A stretch of DNA of 23,735 nt. Source: JAVVHE01 sp032249695. Lineage in GTDB: Bacteria; Pseudomonadota; Alphaproteobacteria; Sphingomonadales; Sphingomonadaceae. The notes beneath the pieces were generated by a model that made no database searches, was not told the DNA's origin, and saw only the letters and a program-made list of their open reading frames with translations. Every line of letters starts with the position of its first letter. Within the stretch, counting starts at the first letter, position 1. Where the stretch lies: contig JAVVHE010000028.1 of NCBI GenBank assembly GCA_032249695.1, forward strand, positions 1-23,735. Direction: 5' to 3'. Of the stretch, positions 1 through 6,582 are shown piece after piece. Made by a program: the position numbers and the translations under genes.

Positions 1-462
1 GCGCCGGATTGAAGCGATCACATTGGAGCGTAGCACGATATTCCGGTGCAGCCGGTCGCGGCGCAGATCGAGAAAGCGGTTCTTCAGCCGGATCTCTTCC
101 GGATAATCCGCCTCCCCCGCCACTGGCATCGGCAGCTCGGCCGCCTCGCTCTGCACGGTCACTTTACGCGCGCGGACCTCGATCTCGCCCGTCGGCAGGT
201 TCGGATTGACCGTCGCCCCCTCGCGCGCGACCACGTCGCCGTCGACGGTCACCACCGATTCCAACCGCAGGTGCTCCAGCACCTTCAGCGCGTCGGAACC
301 CGCTGCGCAGACCAGCTGCGTCAGGCCGAAGTGATCGCGCAGGTCGACAAACAGTACGCCGCCATGATCGCGCTTGCGATGGACCCAGCCGGAAAGGCGG
401 ACGTGCGAGCCGACGTCGGCGGCGCGGAGCGCGCCGCAGCTATGCGTGCGATATTCGTGCAT
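1..462 (-). CDS. aspS: Aspartyl-tRNA synthetase, N-terminal part (cut by window edge)
   Basis: This class II aminoacyl-tRNA synthetase charges tRNA-Asp, and in organisms lacking AsnRS often tRNA-Asn too. The reverse complement from the ATG at 462-460 reads without a stop to base 1, giving 154 residues against about 590 for the family. The start MHEYRTHSCG and the blocks LSGWVHRKRDHGGVLFVDLRD and FGLTQLV are the anticodon-binding OB fold. The last segment, EEIRLKNRFLDLRRD, leads into catalytic motif 1. The catalytic core lies outside the window. The upstream acyltransferase gene ends 46 bases away on the same strand. Identity is clear; whether it is a discriminating or non-discriminating enzyme cannot be told from this fragment. 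Confidence 0.95.
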   Translation of the reverse strand, partial: MHEYRTHSCGALRAADVGSHVRLSGWVHRKRDHGGVLFVDLRDHFGLTQLVCAAGSDALKVLEHLRLESVVTVDGDVVAREGATVNPNLPTGEIEVRARKVTVQSEAAELPMPVAGEADYPEEIRLKNRFLDLRRDRLHRNIVLRSNVIASIRR

Positions 463-508
463 CAGGCAGCTTGTGGCGAAACGGTCGCGGTGCGGCAAGC
501 GCTGCCCT

Positions 509-1549
509 TCAAGTGGAGATCGCAACCGCTTGCTTGCGGCGGAGCCAGGCGGCGCGGATCGCCTGCAGCGCCGGTTGCTCAATGAAGCGGGTCACGGCCC
601 AGGCCAGCAGCCCGGTAAGCGCGAGCGCAGCCGCCACCGCAACATTCGGCGCCGCTCCGGCCTGCTCCAGCCGCAGGATGACGGTCCAGCCGATATTCTC
701 GTGCAGGAGGTAAAGCGCGTACGAGACCGAACCGAGCCACGCGAGCGGGCGCGCCCGCAAAACGCCGAGCCACCCGGCCGCGAATGCCGCAAACACCGCT
801 GCAATCACCAGGGCCGCCGCAAAGACCGGCCGCGGATCGAGCGCTGCCGAGGTCAGAAGCGCGAGCCCAGCCATCGGACCGGCCTCGAGCCAACGGCGCT
901 CGCCGGACCAGATGCGGTAGGCCGAAATGCCGATCGCGAACAACGGCACCGTGTCCTGGACCAGCAACTGGCCCAGAGTGTACGACAGCGGCAGATAGGC
1001 CCACGCCCACTTCAGGCCGACCCACGCGATCAGCACCCACTCGATGCGGCGGATCAGGCCGACGCGCCAAAGTCCGAACATGCAGACGTAAAACGAAAGC
1101 TCGACCGCGAGCGTCCAATAGACCCCGTCGACCGGACGGGCATTCAGATAGTTCTGCAGCATCGTCACGTTGACCAGCAGATCGGAGAGGGAAATCTGCA
1201 GATCGTGCATTCCGCCAAGCTGGACGGCAGCGGTCGTCAGCAGGATCGCCGCCCAATAGCCCGGATATAGACGGCTGAACCGCGACACCACGAAGTCCAT
1301 CGCCCGGACCGTGCGCTCCAGCGTCATGAAAATGACGAAACCCGAGATGCCGAAAAACAGGTGCACGCCGTACTGACCCCACGGCACCGACCAGCCGAGC
1401 GGGCCGGAGTGGCCGTAAACCGCTTGAAACCGGGTCGAGAAATGGAACAGCACCACCGCGAGCGCCGCCAGACCGCGCAACGCGTCCAGCTCGACGACTC
1501 GGCTGCGCCGGCCGGGTGATGTCACTCCGGGTGCCCGGCCCAGCTGCAT
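509..1549 (-). CDS. Acyltransferase family 3 (OafA/YrhL-like) integral membrane protein
   Basis: A 346-residue polytopic membrane protein of the acyltransferase-3 family, which moves acyl groups such as acetyl onto surface sugars or other cell-envelope acceptors. The family signature is near the start: VVELDALRGLAALAVVLFHFS (residues about 18-38), with the typical LRG and the histidine of the first helix. It is followed by HLFFGISGFVIFMTLE, FSRLYPGYWAAI and YWTLAVELSFYVCMFGL, and about ten hydrophobic helices in all. The ATG at 1549 is preceded by AAGGGG (1558-1563) with eight bases between, which supports this start. There is no periplasmic SGNH domain. The substrate cannot be inferred: no polysaccharide genes are next to it, and it sits alone between aspS and prfB. 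Confidence 0.85.
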   Translation of the reverse strand: MQLGRAPGVTSPGRRSRVVELDALRGLAALAVVLFHFSTRFQAVYGHSGPLGWSVPWGQYGVHLFFGISGFVIFMTLERTVRAMDFVVSRFSRLYPGYWAAILLTTAAVQLGGMHDLQISLSDLLVNVTMLQNYLNARPVDGVYWTLAVELSFYVCMFGLWRVGLIRRIEWVLIAWVGLKWAWAYLPLSYTLGQLLVQDTVPLFAIGISAYRIWSGERRWLEAGPMAGLALLTSAALDPRPVFAAALVIAAVFAAFAAGWLGVLRARPLAWLGSVSYALYLLHENIGWTVILRLEQAGAAPNVAVAAALALTGLLAWAVTRFIEQPALQAIRAAWLRRKQAVAIST

Positions 1550-1564
1550 CGACGCTGCCCCTTA

Positions 1565-1599
1565 CTCAAACAAACCCCAGCGCCGTTGACCCGGCGCTG
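1565..1599 (-). terminator. Intrinsic terminator downstream of prfB
   Basis: On the minus strand an 8-bp perfect stem (CAGCGCCG at 1578-1585 pairing with CGGCGCTG at 1592-1599) closes a 6-base loop. It is followed by the T-rich stretch GGGGTTTGTTTGAG. It lies 12 bases after the prfB stop and before the acyltransferase start, so it should separate the two transcripts. Stem and tail were read directly; activity is inferred. Confidence 0.75.
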
Positions 1600-1611
1600 C
1601 CCGCGAAGCGC

Positions 1612-2739
1612 TCAGTCCACGTCCGCCACGTCGACCTTCTCGCCCGTCACCCGCTGCGCAAGCGCGGCCGCCATAAAAGGATCGAGCGCGCCATCCAATA
1701 CGTCGCCCGGAGCGGTCGAGATGACGCCCGTGCGCAGGTCCTTCACCAGCTGATAGGGTTGCAGCACATACGACCGGATCTGGTGGCCCCAGCCGATATC
1801 GGTCTTGGACGCGGCCGAAGCGTTCGCCTCGGCCTCGCGGCGCTGAAGCTCCTGCTCATAGAGCCGCGCCTTCAGCTGGCGCATCGCCTCGGCGCGGTTC
1901 TTGTGCTGGCTGCGCTGATTCTGGCACGCCACCACGATCCCCGTCGGCAGGTGCGTGATCCGCACCGCCGAATCGGTCGTGTTCACATGCTGCCCGCCCG
2001 CCCCGCTCGAACGATAGGTGTCGATTCGCAGGTCCTTTTCCTGCACCTCGATGTCGATGTTCTCGTCGACCACCGGATAGACCCACACGCTCGCAAAGCT
2101 GGTGTGCCGCCGAGCGTTGCTGTCGTAGGGGCTGATCCGCACCAGCCGGTGCACGCCGCTCTCGGTCTTGGCATAGCCGTAGGCGTTCTCGCCCTTCAGC
2201 ATCAGCGTCGCCGACTTGATGCCCGCCTGCTCGCCCGCGTGATAGTCGATCAGCTCCACCTTCATCCGGCGGCGCTCCGCCCAGCGTGTGTACATACGCA
2301 TCAGCATCTCGGCCCAGTCCTGGCTCTCGGTGCCGCCCGCGCCGGCGTTGATCTCGACATAGGTGTCGTTGCCGTCGGCCTCGCCCGCCAGCAGCGCGGC
2401 AACCTTGTCGCGCTCGGCGCGCGCTGCGAGTTCGGCGAGCGCCTCGACCGCCTGCTCGACGCTGTCGGCGTCGCCCTCCTCCTCGGCCATCTCCAGCAGA
2501 CCCGCGGTGTCCTCCAGCTCCTGGCTGATCGCCCGCGTGGCGTTGACCGCCTCGTCCAGTCGGCGGCGTTCGCGCATCAGCTCCTGCGCGGCCTTCGGGT
2601 CGTTCCAGAGCGCCGGGTCCTCGACCTTGGCATTCAGCTCCTCGAGGCGCTTCAGCGCGCGGTCCCAATCGAGAAAGCCCTTCAACAGGCGGATGGCGGC
2701 GTTGATCTGATCGACATGGGCTTGCGCGTCGGCGCGCAT
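1612..2739 (-). CDS. prfB: Peptide chain release factor 2
   Basis: RF2 releases finished proteins at UAA and UGA codons on the ribosome. The 375-residue product has the coiled N-terminal domain, the peptidyl-hydrolysis loop SGAGGQHVN with the essential GGQ, and the C-terminal block SDIGWG-like (KTDIGWGHQIRSYVL). The stop-codon recognition tripeptide, SPF in E. coli, reads SPY here (RISPYDSNARRH); I recall this variant in other alphaproteobacteria. The start at ATG 2739 gives the usual length, and the longer open frame upstream shows no conserved sequence. At the position of the classical +1 programmed frameshift the gene reads Gly-Phe-Leu-Asp without a UGA, so it is not autoregulated by frameshifting. 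It is followed by a strong terminator. Confidence 0.97.
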   Translation of the reverse strand: MRADAQAHVDQINAAIRLLKGFLDWDRALKRLEELNAKVEDPALWNDPKAAQELMRERRRLDEAVNATRAISQELEDTAGLLEMAEEEGDADSVEQAVEALAELAARAERDKVAALLAGEADGNDTYVEINAGAGGTESQDWAEMLMRMYTRWAERRRMKVELIDYHAGEQAGIKSATLMLKGENAYGYAKTESGVHRLVRISPYDSNARRHTSFASVWVYPVVDENIDIEVQEKDLRIDTYRSSGAGGQHVNTTDSAVRITHLPTGIVVACQNQRSQHKNRAEAMRQLKARLYEQELQRREAEANASAASKTDIGWGHQIRSYVLQPYQLVKDLRTGVISTAPGDVLDGALDPFMAAALAQRVTGEKVDVADVD

Positions 2740-3125
2740 GGCTGAGGACTTCCGGACTGGAGAGGACGCGTGAGCGCCCGCGTTTGCACGGACCGCGCGG
2801 AGTTTGCAAAATTGGCGCGCTGGCCGGGGAATGCGAGAGCGGGCCGGTGCCGAACCCGCCGAAGCGCCGCGTCGGGACCGGTGCGGCTGGTCTCGAGGCT
2901 CGCAGTTGGAACGGGGCAGACTTTGCGGGACGAGCAACAGCCAGAGCAAGGGGTTCGAGCGGTGAGGACGGTGCCCGCCGCAGAGCATCGCAGACAAGCC
3001 GAATGCTCGCGACGCGACGAATACCGGACCGAGCGCGGGCGGATCAGCGACCGGCTCCGCGCCATCCCGGCCACGGATTGTCCCACGATGGACGCAAGGT
3101 GTGCTCGTCAACGCCGAGCAGCCTC
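2740..3125. other. 386-bp intergenic region between PBP1A and prfB
   Basis: No frame across this gap has believable coding character; the open frames here are low-complexity readings of GC-rich DNA. It must hold the prfB leader, and GGAAG lies nine bases before the prfB ATG. Just after the PBP1A stop there is a 6-bp hairpin (TGCTCG 3102-3107, CGAGCA 3115-3120) without a T tract. I could not recognise a clear promoter or a small RNA. Confidence 0.5.
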
Positions 3126-5558
3126 TCAATAAATCCCCCCTTGGCTTGCCAGAAAGCCCGCATCGGTCTGCAACCGCACGCCTGCGCTGTCGCCGCCGCG
3201 CGCCAGCCGCGTCACCTCGCGCGGTTCCTCGGCTGCGTTGAAGGCTTCCCAGATCACCGGCGCCTTGGGGTCGCTGTTCGAATCGGGCCAACCCGCGAAC
3301 ACGCGCTTGCCGCTCCTGCGGTCGATGCGCACCAGCCGCACGCCCTCGGGCGCGGTGAACGGCAGCTTGGGCTCGTCCTTTAGCGCAACCTGCGCGACGT
3401 CCAGCCACACCGGCGCGGCGACGTTTCCGCCCTGCACCCAGCCGCCGAGCGGACGCGGCTTGTCGTAACCCAGATAGACACCCGCCACCATCTGCGGCGA
3501 GCCGCCGACGAACCAGGCGTTGGTGGGGCCGTTCGTGGTGCCGGTCTTGCCCATCAGCGGTCGCTCCATCACGCGCAGCCGCGTGGCGGTGCCGCGTTCG
3601 ATGACGCCCTCCATGATGTGCACCATCTGGTAGGCGGCGGCCGCGTCGACGACCTGCGGCCGGGCGAGCGGCGGGCGCGGCATCGGCTCGCCGCCATAGT
3701 CGCTGGCGTTACATTCGGCGCACGGGCGCTGGTCGGCGCGCCACAGCACCTTGCCGTGGCGGTCGATCACTTCCTCGACGATCACGGGATCGACCTTGCG
3801 CCCGTTCTCAATCAGCGTCGCATAGGCCGACACCATCCGCATCACGGTTGTGTCGCCCGCACCCAGCGCGATGGCGAGGTTCGGCGGATAGTCGCCCACG
3901 CCCAGCTTGCGCGCGGTTTCGGTCACCTTGTCCATGCCGATGCGCGCGGCCGTGTGCACCGTCATCAGGTTGCGCGATTGCTCAACCCCCCAGCGCATCG
4001 TTTGCGGCCCCGCGTAGCCGCCGCCGAAGTTCTTGAAGCATTTGGTGCCGAGCGCACGCGACTGGAACGCGCAGAAGGGCTGATCCGGGATGATCGAGGC
4101 AGGCGTCATGCCGTTCATGAGCGCGGTCGTGTAGACGATGGGCTTGAACGACGATCCCGGCTGGCGAAGCGCCTGTGTGGCGCGGTTAAACTGGCTGCGG
4201 CGCGCATCGAAACCGCCGACAATCGCTTCCACATGGCCATTGCGTGGGTCTATCACCACCAGCCCGCCGCCCACCTCTGGGATCTGGCGGAGCGCATAGG
4301 CGCCGTTTTGCGCCTTCACCGGGATCACGTCGCCGCGCTTCAGCGTGCTGAACGCCGATCCGCCGCGACCCGCCATGTCGCCGCCGGTGAGCGTGCCCTC
4401 GCTGCCGTCCTCCAGCCCGATGCGGATGCCACCGCCTTTTGAAAGCACCACCGCCGCGCGCCAGTCGCGATAGCCGACGGGCAGGTTGACCGAGCGCAGG
4501 CGGGGCACCCAGTCGCCCTCAGGGTCGATATGGTCGGTCGCACCGCGCCAGCCGCGCAGGCGGTCATAGCGGACAAGTCCGTCGCGCAGCGCCTGCTCGG
4601 CGGCGTCCTGCACCTGCGGCACCACCGTCGTCCGCACCCACAGCCCGCCGGCATAAACGCTGTTCTTGCCGTCGGCTGCGGTCTCGCCGAACTTGGCGAT
4701 CAGCCAGCGGCGCACTTCCTCCACGAAATCGAGCGCGCGGCGATCGGACGTGGGGTCGGTGAAGCGAGCCGTGACGAGCGGGGTGGCTGACGCGGAGTCG
4801 CGCTCGGCGGCGGTGATATAGCCGTCCTCCTGCATCCGACGGAGCACATAGTCGCGCCGCGACTGCGCGCGCTCGCGCTGGCGGACTGGATCGTAGGTCG
4901 ACGGCGCCTTGGGCAGGATGGCAAGATAGGCAGCCTCCGGCAGCGTGATCGTGTCGATGCCGTGGCCGAAATAGGCCTGCGACGCAGCCTCGACCCCGTA
5001 GCTGTTGCGGCCGAGGAAGATCTGGTTGAGATACAGCTCCAGGATCTGCTGCTTGGTAAAGCTGCGCTCGATCCGGCGCGCAAGGATCGCTTCCTTGATC
5101 TTGCGGGACAGCGAATATTCGTTGCCGACGATCAGGTTCTTGGCAACCTGCTGCGTGATGGTCGATGCGCCGCGCGCGCGTTCGCCCGTGCCGATCTTGG
5201 AGACATATTCGGGGATCGCGCTGGCGATACCCAGAAAATCGATCCCGCCGTGGGTGAAAAAGCTCTTGTCCTCGGCAGCGATGAAGGCGCGGATGAGGAC
5301 GGGCGGCATCTCGCTATAGTTGCGGTAGATGCGCCGCTCGCGCGCGAAGACCGCGATCGGGTTGCCGTCGGCATCGAGCACATGCGTGGGCAGCGGCGGC
5401 TCGTAGGCGAGCAGCGCCTCGGCCGAGGGCAGATCGCGCGAGACCCAGTAATAGCCGCCGGCTAGCACCAGCAGCCCGACGATGCCGAGCGCAGCCACCC
5501 AGCGCACGATACGGGCAAGCGGGCGCCTCCGGGTGGGCGGCGCGGCGGGTTCGGCCAT
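3126..5558 (-). CDS. mrcA: Penicillin-binding protein 1A (bifunctional transglycosylase/transpeptidase)
   Basis: A class A PBP that polymerises lipid II into glycan strands and cross-links the stem peptides at the outer face of the inner membrane. From the ATG at 5558 it has 810 residues: a short basic tail, one membrane anchor (about 17-39), a GT51 domain with the catalytic Glu96 in AAEDKSFFTHGG and the GASTITQQVAKN motif (130-141), a linker, and the transpeptidase domain. The penicillin-binding motifs are SSFK (nucleophile Ser469, Lys472), SRN (528-530) and KTGT (671-674). A longer in-frame start at 5654 would overlap the upstream amidase gene and adds a proline/arginine-rich stretch, so I rejected it. 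The amidase stop is ten bases upstream, so the two are probably co-transcribed. Confidence 0.96.
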   Translation of the reverse strand: MAEPAAPPTRRRPLARIVRWVAALGIVGLLVLAGGYYWVSRDLPSAEALLAYEPPLPTHVLDADGNPIAVFARERRIYRNYSEMPPVLIRAFIAAEDKSFFTHGGIDFLGIASAIPEYVSKIGTGERARGASTITQQVAKNLIVGNEYSLSRKIKEAILARRIERSFTKQQILELYLNQIFLGRNSYGVEAASQAYFGHGIDTITLPEAAYLAILPKAPSTYDPVRQRERAQSRRDYVLRRMQEDGYITAAERDSASATPLVTARFTDPTSDRRALDFVEEVRRWLIAKFGETAADGKNSVYAGGLWVRTTVVPQVQDAAEQALRDGLVRYDRLRGWRGATDHIDPEGDWVPRLRSVNLPVGYRDWRAAVVLSKGGGIRIGLEDGSEGTLTGGDMAGRGGSAFSTLKRGDVIPVKAQNGAYALRQIPEVGGGLVVIDPRNGHVEAIVGGFDARRSQFNRATQALRQPGSSFKPIVYTTALMNGMTPASIIPDQPFCAFQSRALGTKCFKNFGGGYAGPQTMRWGVEQSRNLMTVHTAARIGMDKVTETARKLGVGDYPPNLAIALGAGDTTVMRMVSAYATLIENGRKVDPVIVEEVIDRHGKVLWRADQRPCAECNASDYGGEPMPRPPLARPQVVDAAAAYQMVHIMEGVIERGTATRLRVMERPLMGKTGTTNGPTNAWFVGGSPQMVAGVYLGYDKPRPLGGWVQGGNVAAPVWLDVAQVALKDEPKLPFTAPEGVRLVRIDRRSGKRVFAGWPDSNSDPKAPVIWEAFNAAEEPREVTRLARGGDSAGVRLQTDAGFLASQGGIY

Positions 5559-5568
5559 GCGTGGCGCG

Positions 5569-6483
5569 TTAGCGCCCGCCCGCTCCGGTGCCAAGGCCGC
5601 CCGCGCCGGGCTGCGGCGCGGCAGCGGTGCGCGCGGCCCTGGCGTTGCGCGCATCGAACCAGCCCTCGACCGCGCTGGCGATCGAGCGCGCCAGCCCCGC
5701 CCGGCCCTCGTCCGAGAACAGCATGGCCGCGTCGCCCTCGTTCGTCACATAGCCGGTTTCGATGAGCGCGGCAGGGACGTCGCCCGTCTTCAGCACTGCG
5801 AAGCCCGCGGTGCGGTGCGCGTCGGCGCGCAGCGCGGCCGGATCGAAGGCGCGGCGCAGCGCGGCGGCGAACTCGGCGCTGGCGTTCATCGTGCCGCGGC
5901 TGGTCATCGCGAACAGCAGGCCCGCGGTCTCCGGGTCGGAGTCGTTCAGCTCCAGCCCGCGCACCAGCCCGGCGCGGTTCTCGCGCGCGGCGGCGCGGGC
6001 AGCGAGCGCGTCCGATGCGGTGTCGCTCAGCGTGTAGACGGTCGCGCCGTGCGCTTCCGGGTTGGGCGCGCTGTCGCAATGGATCGACAGGAACAGCGCC
6101 GCACCCGCTGCGCGCGCGATGCGGACCCGTTCGGGCAGGGCCAGGAACAGGTCGCCGTCGCGCGTCAGCTGCGCGCGCACGCGGCCGCCCGCGTTCAGCG
6201 TATCGGCGAGTGCCCGCGCGATGGCGAGCGTCGCGTCCTTCTCGTGGCGGCCCGGCAGCACCGACGGCGCGCCGTAATCGTGGCCACCGTGGCCCGCGTC
6301 GATCACTACCAGCGGGCGTGCGCGGGGCTTGGCCGCGTGCTCGCCGAGCGCTTCGCTGAGCAGCTGGTCGATCGTCGGCGGCGCTCGCGTCGCGGCATCG
6401 CGCGGCGTCGCCGTGGCAGGCGAGGCCGCAGCAGACAGAAGCAGCATCAGGGCGGCAGCGCGGCGCATGACTGGACGCGCCAT
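5569..6483 (-). CDS. N-acetylmuramoyl-L-alanine amidase (AmiC-type, Amidase_3), exported
   Basis: A zinc amidase that cuts the bond between N-acetylmuramic acid and L-alanine in peptidoglycan, usually to separate daughter cells. The N-terminus (MARPVMRRAAALMLLLSAAA, ending near PATATP) is a signal peptide, so the enzyme is periplasmic. Zinc ligands and the catalytic residue are present: His in VVIDAGHGGHD, Glu in GRHEKDA, His in FLSIHCDSAP, and the catalytic Glu in ALIETGYVTN. There is no AMIN domain. The length of 304 residues suits a short single-domain amidase. Starts at 6507, 6483 and 6468 are all in frame; I chose 6483 because it keeps a full signal peptide, but no strong ribosome site decides it. 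The gene lies ten bases before PBP1A, a synthesis/hydrolysis pair. Confidence 0.93.
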   Translation of the reverse strand: MARPVMRRAAALMLLLSAAASPATATPRDAATRAPPTIDQLLSEALGEHAAKPRARPLVVIDAGHGGHDYGAPSVLPGRHEKDATLAIARALADTLNAGGRVRAQLTRDGDLFLALPERVRIARAAGAALFLSIHCDSAPNPEAHGATVYTLSDTASDALAARAAARENRAGLVRGLELNDSDPETAGLLFAMTSRGTMNASAEFAAALRRAFDPAALRADAHRTAGFAVLKTGDVPAALIETGYVTNEGDAAMLFSDEGRAGLARSIASAVEGWFDARNARAARTAAAPQPGAGGLGTGAGGR

Positions 6484-6486
6484 AGC

Positions 6487-6521
6487 GGAATCACAGGATT
6501 CCGACAATCCGGACTTGATCC
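6487..6521. repeat. Small hairpin and partial copy of a dispersed palindrome upstream of the amidase
   Basis: GGAATC (6487-6492) and GATTCC (6497-6502) can form a 6-bp hairpin directly before the chosen amidase start. Next to it, CCGGACTTGATCC (6509-6521) matches 13 of 13 bases of the minus-strand reading of the palindrome at 18893-18913, so it looks like a degraded copy of the same dispersed element. Confidence 0.4.
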
Positions 6522-6582
6522 CTTCGCCGCAGCGACTTTGCCGCGATTCGAAAGTTGCGCGAAATTGTTCGGGCGGGCTCGG

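Noticed and set aside
1612..3408. A 598-residue extended form of prfB
   Set aside because: The extra N-terminal 220 residues show no conserved sequence and overlap the end of PBP1A; the start at 2739 matches the family length.
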